A stretch of DNA of 64,000 nucleotides from Bradyrhizobium oligotrophicum S58 (GTDB lineage: Bacteria; Pseudomonadota; Alphaproteobacteria; Rhizobiales; Xanthobacteraceae): the NCBI RefSeq assembly GCF_000344805.1, contig NC_020453.1, positions 5,427,001 to 5,491,000 on the forward strand. Reading direction: 5' to 3'. A program made the translations under genes and the position numbers. Numbering within the stretch: position 1 is the first letter of the stretch; every line of letters starts with the position of its first letter. Under the pieces are notes generated by a model. The model saw only the letters and a list, made by a program, of their open reading frames with translations, searched no databases and had not been told where the DNA came from. This document shows positions 7,926-15,706 of the stretch, piece after piece.

Positions 7926-9176
7926 CTAACCGTCCGCGCGCGCATGCGCGAGGAAGAAGCGCAGCATCTCGCGCGATGCGTCCGGGCCTTTCGGATCGGT
8001 GTAGGAGCCGGCCGGACTGCCTCCCGACCAGGCGTGAGCGGCGCCGTGGATGGTCCAGTACTCCGACGTCACCTGCCCGCGATCGGTCAGGATCTTCCGC
8101 GTATAGGCGTGGCCCCCGGGCTCGCGGCCGCGCACCACGGACACCGTCCCGCGCGCGCCGGCGGACTGGGCGATCCGGTCGCTGTTGATGGGATGCACGG
8201 TCGCGTCGCGATCGCCATGGAAGACGATGGTCGGCACGGCCGGGCCACGCGCGGCCGCAGGCGCGGCGCCGCCCTGACGCATGGCCATCAGCGCCGAGGG
8301 CAGATCGCGGGCGGCCCCGCAGGCGAGGCCCGAATGGATGCCGGCGGCCGCGTAGAGATCGGGATAGGTGGCGGCCATGATGGCGGCGGCGGCACCTCCG
8401 GCCGACAGGCCGGCAACGTAGACCCGCCGGGGATCGACCGCATGGTCCTGCATCACCTGGCGGGTGATGCCTGCGATCAGGGATGGCTCGCCGCCGTCGC
8501 GCTGCTGGTCGCCGGTGCGAAACCAGTTCCAGCATTTCGATTGATTGGCGCCGCTCGGCTGCTCGGGATAGACGACGAAGCAGCCCTGCTCCTCCCCTGC
8601 AAAATTCATTCGCGTGCCCGCGGCGAAATCGTCCGGGGATTGCGTGCAGCCATGCAGCATGACGACGAGCGGCAGCTGGCGTCCATGCGTCCCGCTCGGG
8701 ATCAGCAGCTTGTAGGACCGGTGACCGGCCGCATTGCTGAAGCCGCCTTGGACAAAGCGCGCGCCCTCGGGCGCGATCTCATGCGCCGCCGGCGCGCGCA
8801 GGCCGGGACCTCGCAAGCCGCCCCCCGGGAGACCGCCAAATCCGTCACGACGGACGAAGCGCTTGCGCGCCAAAGCGGACGCGCCCCGCGAGGGCATGTC
8901 TTGCTTTGAAGTGCCTTGCGCTGTCGTGTGTTGCACAGTGTGCACCTGCGCAGCCGCGTCCCTGGCGGCGGACCGCGCGCGCTCGCCGACGCGCGTGGCT
9001 TCGCCGTCGATGGTCAGGGGTGAAAGCCGCGCCGGCGTTGACCTCGCGGGACCGGCCTCTGCCGCAGTTGGGGCGCCGACACCGTGCAACATGCGCTGCA
9101 GGAGTGCCGTGGCCTCGACCAATTGGCCGGCCCGCGTCAGGCGCGTCGCTTCGCGCATGATATCCTGATCGAGCAT
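7926..9176 (-). CDS. PHB depolymerase-family esterase
   Basis: The 416-residue protein has a variable first 130 residues and then a Esterase_PHB/LpqC-like alpha/beta hydrolase domain. The oxyanion region LVVMLHGCTQSPDDFA, the nucleophile elbow GLSAGGAAAAI, the acid loop FHGDRDATVH and the histidine segment HGAAHAWSGG are visible, so the triad is complete. Such enzymes hydrolyse short-chain polyhydroxyalkanoate, polymer oligomers or feruloyl-type esters. No signal peptide is evident, suggesting an intracellular enzyme acting on stored PHB. It lies 4 bases after the CopG-like gene, so the two are probably co-transcribed. Confidence 0.88.
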   Translation of the reverse strand: MLDQDIMREATRLTRAGQLVEATALLQRMLHGVGAPTAAEAGPARSTPARLSPLTIDGEATRVGERARSAARDAAAQVHTVQHTTAQGTSKQDMPSRGASALARKRFVRRDGFGGLPGGGLRGPGLRAPAAHEIAPEGARFVQGGFSNAAGHRSYKLLIPSGTHGRQLPLVVMLHGCTQSPDDFAAGTRMNFAGEEQGCFVVYPEQPSGANQSKCWNWFRTGDQQRDGGEPSLIAGITRQVMQDHAVDPRRVYVAGLSAGGAAAAIMAATYPDLYAAAGIHSGLACGAARDLPSALMAMRQGGAAPAAARGPAVPTIVFHGDRDATVHPINSDRIAQSAGARGTVSVVRGREPGGHAYTRKILTDRGQVTSEYWTIHGAAHAWSGGSPAGSYTDPKGPDASREMLRFFLAHARADG

Positions 9177-9180
9177 GACG

Positions 9181-9600
9181 CTACCTCATTCTGTCGGCGA
9201 GAGCGGCCTTGACCGCGGGGGTGGCATGGAGCGCGCCCAGCACCGCGACCGAGGCGATGGTGGCGCGGGCGAGCTCAGGCGTGACATCGGCGGCGATGGT
9301 GGCGAGCCCCAGGACATTGATCTGCAGCATCTCGCCAGCGCGCTGCACCGCTTCGAGATCAGCGCGGCTGAAGTTGCGCAGGCCCAGGTCCAGGCTGTGG
9401 CGCAGCGTGGACTGCTTGAGCACGTCGGCATGGCGATCGAGCTGGTTGCGGATCGCGGTGCGGATGAAGTCGGTGCGGTTGGAATAGAATCCCTCCTGCA
9501 CCATCAGGTCGACCTGACCAAGATCGACATAGCCGAGATTGACCGTGATCTTCTCGGTGTCGGGCGCTTTGGCGCGGAGGGGGAGGATATTGTCGGGCAT
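9181..9600 (-). CDS. CopG-type ribbon-helix-helix regulator
   Basis: The 139-residue protein contains a ribbon-helix-helix segment near residues 15-60 (KITVNLGYVDLGQVD, SNRTDFIRTAIRNQLD) followed by a hydrophobic, Ala-rich C-terminal part. It precedes the PHB depolymerase-type gene by 4 bases, implying a joint operon and possibly a role in polyester turnover. The ATG of MPDNIL is used; one 9 bases further upstream is also possible. A perfect 14-base palindrome sits just upstream, consistent with autoregulation. Confidence 0.8.
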   Translation of the reverse strand: MPDNILPLRAKAPDTEKITVNLGYVDLGQVDLMVQEGFYSNRTDFIRTAIRNQLDRHADVLKQSTLRHSLDLGLRNFSRADLEAVQRAGEMLQINVLGLATIAADVTPELARATIASVAVLGALHATPAVKAALADRMR

Positions 9601-9618
9601 CGCTGGCATCCGTTTTAC

Positions 9619-9656
9619 CATCCAATTGGATGTTCTATGGATGGCATATGGATGTC
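9619..9656. promoter_or_regulatory. Candidate operator of the CopG regulator
   Basis: CATCCAATTGGATG (9619-9632) is a perfect palindrome, and two direct copies of ATGGATG follow within 25 bases. Half-site arrays of this kind are the usual targets of ribbon-helix-helix dimers. It lies 19 bases before the chosen start codon. Confidence 0.5.
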
Positions 9657-9711
9657 GGTCCGAGCCGTTCAAGGCGCCGGCGCATTCTTGAACGCACGGG
9701 CCGCCGAAACG

Positions 9712-10122
9712 TCACCCGCGCGGGGCACCGTCGGAAACCGCCCTGCGCTGCTGGAGGCGCGCGACGCGGCGGGAAATGAACGGCCGCACGGGAAGAAACA
9801 GCCGGTAGCCCAGTTCCAGCCCAGCCAGGACGCCCGGCAGCGACGCCAGGCGTGCCGCCCAGCGCCATCTCGGCAACCGCCGCCAGACCTCGACGAAGGC
9901 CGCGGCGCCCGAGAGCACCCGCCCATCTCCCGCGCGGACGTGGAACCGCTGCATGGCCTCTCGCTGGGTCATGCCGTCCGGCGCCGCGGCGTCCGCGGTC
10001 GAGACGTCGACGAAGCACAGCGCGCCGGCCTCGTCGGTGCGACGGTAATATCCGATTTCCGCCCGGCACAGCGGACAGGAGCCGTCATAATACACGGTCG
10101 ATCTTGCTTGCTCTGGCTCCAC
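9712..10122 (-). CDS. DCC (DUF393) thiol-disulfide oxidoreductase-like protein
   Basis: The 136-residue protein carries the family signature YYDGSCPLCRAEIGYYRR near its N-terminus with the CxxC pair, followed by FVDVS and the RFHV segment. DCC proteins are small predicted thioredoxin-like oxidoreductases of unproven function, often near membrane proteins. The C-terminal half (WRWAARLASLPGVLAGLELGYRLFLPVRPFI) is hydrophobic and may be membrane-associated. It is transcribed alone. Confidence 0.85.
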   Translation of the reverse strand: MEPEQARSTVYYDGSCPLCRAEIGYYRRTDEAGALCFVDVSTADAAAPDGMTQREAMQRFHVRAGDGRVLSGAAAFVEVWRRLPRWRWAARLASLPGVLAGLELGYRLFLPVRPFISRRVARLQQRRAVSDGAPRG

Positions 10123-10251
10123 ACGGCTCTCCTTGGCGGCGGACCGATCTCAGCCCATGACCCGATACGTCCGGGCGGGCGGTTTGGGTCTGCGTTCCCC
10201 CGGGATCGTGATCAGCCCGACGGCTCCCGGCACGCAAAGGACGCAAGTTAC

Positions 10252-10264
10252 GGTGACAGTGCAC
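10252..10264 (+). repeat. RAYT-associated terminal motif, copy 1
   Basis: GGTGACAGTGCAC matches the left end of the RAYT element at 11465 and lies at the equivalent distance from a truncated RAYT copy. The matching right end is missing here. Confidence 0.65.
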
Positions 10265-10299
10265 GAAACTATGCCGGTCCCCCGCAACGTCCCTCCCGC

Positions 10300-10694
10300 T
10301 TAATCCTCCTCCGCCGGCTTCGGCCCGCGTTTCGCCGGCTTGAGCACGCGTCCGGTCATCTTCTCGATCCGCGCGAGGAAGCGGTCGCTGCCGATCGGAC
10401 GGCCGATGCTCTCGGCCGCGCGCAGGCGGGCGAGCAGCGCCTCCTCGTCCTCCGGCGCGTGGCCCAGCAGCCCGGCCATGTCCGGGAACATCTTCTTCAC
10501 GGCTCGCGCGCGGTCACGCCGTCGTCGCGCCCGCGCAGATGCGCGCGTGTGCTCGACCACGCCCAATCCTGGGGCCGCGCCACCATCCGCGCTCGCACCG
10601 GGTTGAGGCTGACATAGCGCAGCGCGGCGGCGAGATGCGCCTCGTCCATCGCCACCGCGCCGAACCGCCCCTGCCAGAAATGTCCGCTGCGCTT
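10300..10694 (-). pseudogene. Truncated, frameshifted RAYT transposase copy
   Basis: This stretch is a near-identical copy of the 3' half of the intact RAYT gene at 11515-12186. The homology begins at KRSGHFWQGRFGA and runs to the shared end KPAKRGPKPAEED. It lacks the HUH catalytic half and has lost one base near 10500, where a C present in the intact copy is missing, so the protein breaks after DDGVTAREP. The remnant cannot transpose by itself. Confidence 0.85.
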
Positions 10695-10759
10695 GGGATG
10701 CAGTCCAGTGCACATAACCATGCGACCCGGCAACAGAAGTTCGGCTGCGCCAGTCATTG

Positions 10760-11449
10760 CTAAATGCCGTCGGTTTCAATCATTCTGGTGCGGTTGGGCT
10801 TGAAAATTCCGCTCTTGGAATAAACCGCGCTGTTCGTCTTCTGGTCGATTCTGATTTCGTCGAGCCAAGGTGCCTTGATTTCTAGCCGTGTCAGCAGCGG
10901 AGCATCCGGAGCGGCCTCGATCGTCACGGACTGTAGTTCGATATTGGCGCCGATCACGCTGGAGAACTCCTCCGGGCAGAGCTGCTGCGCCTGCTCATAG
11001 GGCTGGCCGGTCGGAAACCAGATGAAGGCGGGGTAGGAATCGTCCCCCAGGTCGAGCTTGCCCCCGCGGAGACCAGCTAGCGCCGCCGGCTCGAGGCGGA
11101 ATTTGCCGGGCAACGACTCCGCTGGAAGCGGCGGCTTGCAGGCCTTCCGGCTGGTCCATACGTCGACGTCGTAAGCCATCGCTGCGACCAGCATGCCGTA
11201 TTGGCCAAGATCGATGACCGGGGCGACGCCCTTTACGACGGTATAGGTCGCCTCGCCAGTCCCCCAAGACGCTCCCCCTCTCCAATAGCGTACCGAGATG
11301 ATGCTTGAGCCGGACTTCGCGACTCCATTGGCGCTGACCGAGAAGGACAGCCGATAGCGAAAGCTTGCGTCGCTTCCACCGCAAGCCGACAGCAGCAATG
11401 ATAGACAGCCTGCAATAAGACCCACTATGCCGCGCCGCCCCATCATCAT
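10760..11449 (-). CDS. Lipoprotein of unknown function
   Basis: The 229-residue product starts MMMGRRGIVGLIAGC and has a lipobox LLLSACGG, so the mature protein should be lipidated at Cys (about residue 23) and anchored in an envelope membrane. The mature domain is beta-rich with alternating hydrophobics (FRYRLSFSVSANG, ATYTVVKG) and no recognisable family. Codon and base use are less GC-rich than the flanking genes. It sits between the truncated and the intact RAYT copies, suggesting acquired DNA. Three ATGs in a row leave the exact start open. Confidence 0.75.
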   Translation of the reverse strand: MMMGRRGIVGLIAGCLSLLLSACGGSDASFRYRLSFSVSANGVAKSGSSIISVRYWRGGASWGTGEATYTVVKGVAPVIDLGQYGMLVAAMAYDVDVWTSRKACKPPLPAESLPGKFRLEPAALAGLRGGKLDLGDDSYPAFIWFPTGQPYEQAQQLCPEEFSSVIGANIELQSVTIEAAPDAPLLTRLEIKAPWLDEIRIDQKTNSAVYSKSGIFKPNRTRMIETDGI

Positions 11450-11464
11450 GCAATATCCGGTTCC

Positions 11465-12238
11465 GGTGACAGTGCACAAAACTGCGTACCCCTCGCTGTA
11501 GCGTGCCTCCTCGCTCAATCCTCCTCTGCTGGCTTCGGCCCGCGCTTGGCCGGCTTGAGCACGCGGCCGGTCAGCTTCTCGATCCGCGCGAGGAAGCGGT
11601 CGCTGCCGATCGGACGGCCGATGCTCTCGGCCGCGCGCAGGCGGGCGAGCAGCGCCTCCTCGTCCTCCGGCGCGTTTCTCAGGAGCCCGGCCATGTCCGG
11701 GAACATTGTCTTGACCGGCTCGCGCGCGGTGACGCCGTCGTCGCGCCCGCGCAGATGCGCGCGTGTGCTCGACCACGCCCAATCCTGGGGCCGCGCCACC
11801 AGCCGCGCCCGCACCGGGTTGAGGCTGACATAGCGCAGCGCGGCGGCGAGGTGCGCCTCGTCCATCGCCACCGCGCCGAACCGCCCCTGCCAAAAATGTC
11901 CGCTGCGCTTGCGGCGCGCCTGGATGATGCCGGCATAGATGCGATGCACCCGCGACAGCGCCCGGCGCAAGCCGTCAGCATCCGACGGCACCAGGATCAG
12001 ATGCACGTGGTTCGGCATCAGGCACCACGCCCACACCGCGACGCCGGCCGCCTCGCAATGGGTCGCGAGCAGGTCGCGGTACAGCGCGTAGTCGTCGTCA
12101 CCGAAAAAGGTTCGCGCGCGGCCGTTGCCGCGCTGGGTGACGTGGTGCGGCAGACCGGGAATGACGACACGGGCAAGACGGGCCATGCGCCATCCTGCGC
12201 GTTCGGACGACGGGTGTCAAATTAAGTGCACTGTCACC
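11465..12238. mobile_element. RAYT element with inverted terminal 13-mers
   Basis: GGTGACAGTGCAC at 11465-11477 and its exact reverse complement GTGCACTGTCACC at 12226-12238 bracket a single transposase gene. The span is 774 bases. Two further copies of the 13-mer lie at 10252 and 13540. Whether these are true cleavage sites or REP-like recognition motifs is inferred. Confidence 0.65.
11515..12186 (-). CDS. REP-associated tyrosine transposase (RAYT, IS200-like Y1 family)
   Basis: The 223-residue protein contains the HUH motif MPNHVHLILV (His60, His62), a candidate catalytic tyrosine at about residue 84 (HRIYAGII), and the family segment RSGHFWQGRF. The N-terminal ARVVIPGLPHHVTQRGN is the standard opening of this family. 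RAYTs are single-strand DNA transposases thought to move or maintain REP-like hairpins. The gene is intact and flanked by matching inverted 13-mers. The Lys/Pro-rich end (KPAKRGPKPAEED) is shared with the truncated copy at 10300. Confidence 0.92.
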   Translation of the reverse strand: MARLARVVIPGLPHHVTQRGNGRARTFFGDDDYALYRDLLATHCEAAGVAVWAWCLMPNHVHLILVPSDADGLRRALSRVHRIYAGIIQARRKRSGHFWQGRFGAVAMDEAHLAAALRYVSLNPVRARLVARPQDWAWSSTRAHLRGRDDGVTAREPVKTMFPDMAGLLRNAPEDEEALLARLRAAESIGRPIGSDRFLARIEKLTGRVLKPAKRGPKPAEED

Positions 12239-12344
12239 GTAATCCATGGCGCCGTGCCCCCTCTCGCGACGCAAGCCGCCCCGCCCCAGGCACGGCTATC
12301 GCATATGACAAATCTGAGTTTGTCGCGAAACTGTATCCTCATCG

Positions 12345-12434
12345 TCATGCCCGGGCTCCGTCCCGGGCATCCACGTCGTTCTCAGCGCGCCGGACGACGT
12401 GGATGGCCGGGACACGCCCGGCCATGACGACGTG
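12345..12434. repeat. Intergenic palindromic repeat (family E)
   Basis: ATGCCCGGGCTCCGTCCCGG at the left is matched by GGCCGGGACACGCCCGGCCA at the right, with a second inner pair CCACGTCGTTC / GACGACGTGG. It lies in the 400-base gap 12187-12592 after the RAYT element; the rest of that gap shows no gene. Confidence 0.7.
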
Positions 12435-12592
12435 GAGAAATATGAGCGCAAAGCTGCGATCGTCAAATGCGATCGCCCTGCCGCCCAGGGGTCCGCGACA
12501 CGACCGCAATCAGCCGATGCACGCCCGATCCGACACATGCCCGCCATACGCCGCGGCTACCAATCGAACGCACAGCCTTGATGAGGAGCACC

Positions 12593-12808
12593 ATGGCCGA
12601 CAACGACCTCGACGTCTACCTGACCGCGCGCAACGTGCTGGTCGAAATGCGCCTGAATTTGGCCAAGGCCGTTTCGGCCGGTTACAAGAAGGGCGAAACC
12701 GAAACTGCGGTCAAGAGCCTCGTCGAGGTCCAGCAGGCCATCGACGTGATCGACCACGCGAGCGAGGAGCTGGAGGAGCCCGACGAGGGCGAGCACGACG
12801 AGGACTGA
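12593..12808 (+). CDS. Small acidic hypothetical protein
   Basis: The 71-residue product (MADNDLDVYLTARNVLVEM at its start) is mostly helical, with a strongly acidic tail (EELEEPDEGEHDED). The ATG has GAGGAG 7 bases upstream, a strong ribosome site. The same acidic, helical style suggests a soluble regulator or partner protein, but no family is recognised. Confidence 0.72.
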   Translation: MADNDLDVYLTARNVLVEMRLNLAKAVSAGYKKGETETAVKSLVEVQQAIDVIDHASEELEEPDEGEHDED

Positions 12809-12898
12809 AGCACTGCGCGATCAGCCCGTGCCGTGCTGCATCGACCATCCTCAGAGTGAGTACGACACCGAACGTCTCCTGCAGGGAGATTGAGGTCC

Positions 12899-13033
12899 GT
12901 AAGGTGGGCAAAGGCGCAGCCGAGCCGTCGCCTCACACCCAGTTCGTCATGGCGCCGTGCCCACCATCACCGCCCCGCATGCCGCCCGACGGCGGGCACA
13001 CGCCGCCTGACGGCGGCGCTTTGCCCACCCTAC
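12899..13033. repeat. Intergenic palindromic repeat, family A copy 3
   Basis: Begins GTAAGGTGGGCAAAGGCGCA, has the internal ATGGCGCCGTGCCCACCAT, and ends TTTGCCCACCCTAC. Confidence 0.78.
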
Positions 13034-13185
13034 GCGATCACTCATGAGAGGGGAGATGTCAAAATGAATGGTGGCTGCAAGCTCGGACGCAGCCAAAATG
13101 GGGAAGAGAGGGATTGGTTCGCCTTGGACTGGACGCGAGCCGTCGGATCCTGCGGAGAGAATGCGATTCAGATTGGAGAGTCTTG

Positions 13186-13512
13186 ATGTCAAACGCCGAT
13201 ATCACCGAAAATGATCTAGACGTTATGGAAATCATGATCTCCGTGATGCGGAGCAAGGATGCATCAGCGGAAACAGCAGTTCTGGCGGCCGAGGCTATTG
13301 CGGCTCATGCGCGATTTAATATCCGTTTCGGTAATCTCAAAGAGGCGCTTACCAAATCGGATGACGAAATGTTGGCCCTATTGGACGAGTCCGAGGCTCT
13401 GGTAGTGAGTTGCAGGAACTCAGTCAAAGTGTTTCACGAAACTGGTGACAAGGAGCGGTTGCACGCGAGTCTTGTCCATCTCAGGGACGCATTCGATAAG
13501 CTAGCAATCTAG
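13186..13512 (+). CDS. Small helical hypothetical protein, atypical base composition
   Basis: The 108-residue product begins MSNADITENDLDVMEIMISV and is predicted all-helical. The ATG is preceded by TTGGAGAG at good spacing. The gene is visibly less GC-rich than its surroundings (many A/T third positions such as AAT, GAT, GTT), which hints at horizontal origin. A RAYT 13-mer follows 28 bases after the stop codon. No function is recognised. Confidence 0.7.
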   Translation: MSNADITENDLDVMEIMISVMRSKDASAETAVLAAEAIAAHARFNIRFGNLKEALTKSDDEMLALLDESEALVVSCRNSVKVFHETGDKERLHASLVHLRDAFDKLAI

Positions 13513-13539
13513 TTCGAAATTACGAAATTACGAAACTAC

Positions 13540-13552
13540 GGTGACAGTGCAC
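13540..13552 (+). repeat. RAYT-associated terminal motif, solo copy
   Basis: GGTGACAGTGCAC again, followed by CTAATTCC, preceded by a short tandem ATTACGAA. No transposase gene adjoins it. Confidence 0.6.
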
Positions 13553-13629
13553 CTAATTCCCGACTGTCGCGCAACTTCGATTCAGGCGGGCCCCATCGGT
13601 GAGCGCGCCTCGATCCCGGCCGCCCGGCG

Positions 13630-14043
13630 TCACCGCGGCGGCATCTTGTCGAATCTCGGCAGCGCCGGATCGAGGTGATCCCAGGCCTGCCCCGCCGCCG
13701 TCCAGGACACCAGCTGCGGCTTGTAGCGGCTGGGGTCGTCGAGGCTCGCTGGCGGAACAATGAACACATCGGGCATCGCGGGAAATGTCAGGTGGACGTG
13801 CGAGCCGCAGGTCGGGCAGAACGCGCGCTGCTTCACGGTGCCGCCGTCGCCTGTGCTCTGCCAATGCGACACCTCGCCTTCGACCTTGACCTCCGCCGCA
13901 ACGAAGGTGAGGTGCGATTGATGCCCGGTGCCGCTGTCGCGCTGGCATTGCCGGCACTGGCAGTCCAGCATCACGGCTGGCTCGCCCGAGATCTGGTAGC
14001 GAACCGCGCCACAGGCGCAGCCGCCGGCATAGGACTGGGTCAT
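13630..14043 (-). CDS. GFA family (glutathione-dependent formaldehyde-activating-like) protein
   Basis: The 137-residue protein has the GFA/CENP-V zinc-binding cysteine pattern: GGCACGAVRY, then CQCRQCQRDSG, then FCPTCGSHVH. This fold binds two zincs; the founding member accelerates glutathione-formaldehyde adduct formation, but most homologues are of unknown activity. The ATG at 14043 has GGGAG upstream; a start six codons earlier is possible. It is last in a probable operon with the SRPBCC and ArsR genes. Confidence 0.88.
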   Translation of the reverse strand: MTQSYAGGCACGAVRYQISGEPAVMLDCQCRQCQRDSGTGHQSHLTFVAAEVKVEGEVSHWQSTGDGGTVKQRAFCPTCGSHVHLTFPAMPDVFIVPPASLDDPSRYKPQLVSWTAAGQAWDHLDPALPRFDKMPPR

Positions 14044-14060
14044 GTCGTTCTCCCGTTGCA

Positions 14061-14540
14061 TCAGTGCAGCTGTTTCGACGACGCCTCTTCGCCGGCGATC
14101 CGGTCGAGATTGGCGACGACCTTCTTCCAGCCTTCGCTCATCTTGCGATAGGCGGTCTCATTGGCCGGAAGCACGAAGCCGGAATGCACCAGGCGCAGGC
14201 GCGTGCCCGTCTCGGCCCTCGACAGGCTGAAGGTGACCACCGTCTCCAACGGCGCGCCGTAGCCGACGTTGCTGTCGTGGCCGCCCTTCCACGCGTAGGA
14301 CAGCCGCTCGTTCGGCGCGACCTCCAGCACCTCGCAGTGAATGGTGCCGTCCCATCGGCCGGCCGGCGTGGTCTGGAAGGTGAAACGATTGCCGACGACG
14401 GCCTCGAACCCCGTGGGTGCCATCAGCCAGCGGCCGATCAGCTCGCCATTGGTCAGGGCTTTCCAGATGACCTCCGGCGCATGGGGGAAAATCTCCTCCA
14501 CGACGATGCCCTGCGTATCCGGCTTCACGGTCTGGTTCAT
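14061..14540 (-). CDS. SRPBCC / AHSA1-domain protein
   Basis: The 159-residue protein is a START-like fold of the Aha1-C class, with typical segments FPHAPEVIWKALTNGELIG, RWLMAP and SEGWKKVVANLDRIAG. Members bind hydrophobic ligands in a central cavity; in ArsR-linked pairs they are usually small stress proteins of undefined ligand. The start codon overlaps the stop of the ArsR gene by four bases, so translation is coupled. Confidence 0.9.
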   Translation of the reverse strand: MNQTVKPDTQGIVVEEIFPHAPEVIWKALTNGELIGRWLMAPTGFEAVVGNRFTFQTTPAGRWDGTIHCEVLEVAPNERLSYAWKGGHDSNVGYGAPLETVVTFSLSRAETGTRLRLVHSGFVLPANETAYRKMSEGWKKVVANLDRIAGEEASSKQLH

Positions 14541-14866
14541 GGATCGATGTCCTTCAGCAAGTTTCTCAGATCGGCAAAACGGTCGCGCCAGAACACGCCG
14601 TAGTGGCTCATCCAGTCGGCCAACGGCGCGAGGCCGCGTGGCTCGGCGCGGTAGTAGACCTTGCGCCCTTCTGGGCGCTCGCAGACCAGACCGGCCTGCT
14701 TCAAGGATTTCAAATGCTGCGAGATGGCGCCCTGCGTCACGGTGCTGCCGCGGGTCAACTCGACCACGGTGATCTCGTCGGCCTCGACGATGCGCTCGAA
14801 CACCGCGCGCCGCGTGGGGTCGGCCAGCGCGCGCATGACGGCCGTGATGGGTTCAGACTGGATCAT
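14537..14866 (-). CDS. ArsR-family transcriptional regulator
   Basis: The 109-residue winged-helix protein carries the recognition helix TQGAISQHLKSLKQAGLV and the wing RPEGRKVYYRAEP. No metal-binding cysteine motif is present, which matches the non-metal ArsR proteins that precede SRPBCC genes. It leads the ArsR-SRPBCC-GFA operon and is probably an autorepressor acting on the palindrome just upstream. Confidence 0.9.
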   Translation of the reverse strand: MIQSEPITAVMRALADPTRRAVFERIVEADEITVVELTRGSTVTQGAISQHLKSLKQAGLVCERPEGRKVYYRAEPRGLAPLADWMSHYGVFWRDRFADLRNLLKDIDP

Positions 14867-14884
14867 GCGAAAGCAATAGCCTTC

Positions 14885-14898
14885 ACTAATTCATTAGT
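14885..14898. promoter_or_regulatory. Candidate ArsR operator
   Basis: ACTAATTCATTAGT is a palindrome with 6-base arms, 19 bases before the arsR start, and a third ACTAAT half-site follows at 14903. The AT-rich block stands out from its GC-rich surroundings and fits a promoter/operator. Confidence 0.55.
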
Positions 14899-15009
14899 CA
14901 ACACTAATATTATCGAAAGATCCGCGTAGCATTTCGCCGCCGCGACCCATCTCCTGCGGAATCGCGCCGTAGGAAAATCCGAATTTCTTCTCTTCCGCTT
15001 TTCAGAAAC

Positions 15010-15445
15010 ACATGCTATGTTGCGTCCATCCCGCCTCACTTGAGGGGCGTTTCGCGATCGTCACGAGCGTGGAGTGCGGGATGCGGTGGGCGTGTCGGGT
15101 TGCAGCGTGAGCGATCATGCCGACGAACGATCCGATGCGCACGGCGAAATCGTGTGGTTCTGGCATCCCGTTGCTGATGCCAAGCTGGCGCTGCAAGTTC
15201 GACGAGCGCGCTGGCGACGGGGGCAAGACAGCCGGTCCCCGGGGAGATCACGTATAAGCCGTAACGCCATCGCGCGGGGAAGGCCGGGAGGATCGGCTTG
15301 TACCTGTGGTTCCTGCCGCCTGCATTTTTTTCGCAGGCGGGCCATGGGTGCGACCGGCACCCGGCCTTTCCCGCGCCCTCATCTTCGAGAGGGCGATGAG
15401 ACGAGCAACACTCGGACGCGAAAGCGGGTGCGAGGATGAAAGCGC
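15010..15445 (+). repeat. Long structured intergenic element of Bradyrhizobium type
   Basis: This roughly 430-base stretch starts near CCCGCCTCACTTGAGGGGCG and ends near GAAAGCGGGTGCGAGGATG. I recall close relatives occurring in many copies in Bradyrhizobium genomes, with a fixed order of blocks (TTTCGCGATCGTCACG; CCGGTCCCCGGGGAGATCAC; GCACCCGGCCTTTCCC; GCGCCCTCATCTTCGAGAGG). It holds a perfect 8-base-pair hairpin CCGCCTGC/GCAGGCGG at 15316-15340. Open frames through it are not conserved-looking. Function and mobility are unknown. Confidence 0.55.
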
Positions 15446-15460
15446 ATGTCCATCGACCGT

Positions 15461-15536
15461 CATTGCGAGGAGCGAAGCGACGAAGCAATCCAGAGTCCTT
15501 GCGGGACTCTGGATTGCTTCGCTGCGCTCGCAATGA
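15461..15536. repeat. Intergenic palindromic repeat, family B copy 2
   Basis: CATTGCGAGGAGCGAAGCGA at the left pairs with TTCGCTGCGCTCGCAATG at the right, with an inner AATCCAGAGTCC / GGACTCTGGATT, giving a long near-perfect hairpin. Confidence 0.85.
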
Positions 15537-15552
15537 CGCTTTCATCTCCGCT

Positions 15553-15706
15553 GTCATCCCGGGCAAGCTGCGACGACGCGAAAGCGTCGGCGCGGCGCCG
15601 ACCCGGGACCCAGACGCCGCGGCGGCCGTGTGAGTCACGATGGAGCGGACAGCATTGGCGGCGATTTCTGCCGGTGGTTATGGATCCCGGCGTTCGCCGG
15701 GATGAC
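15553..15706. repeat. Intergenic palindromic repeat (family D-like)
   Basis: Begins GTCATCCCGGGC and ends CGCCGGGATGAC, with inner GGTTATGGATCCCGGCG. It resembles the elements at 30455 and 46934 in overall design. Together with the two preceding elements it fills 14930-15852, which holds no gene. Confidence 0.6.

Noticed and set aside
15036..15638. Frames across 15036-15638 on both strands
   Set aside because: They run through the structured element and family B repeat; composition follows the repeats, not a protein.
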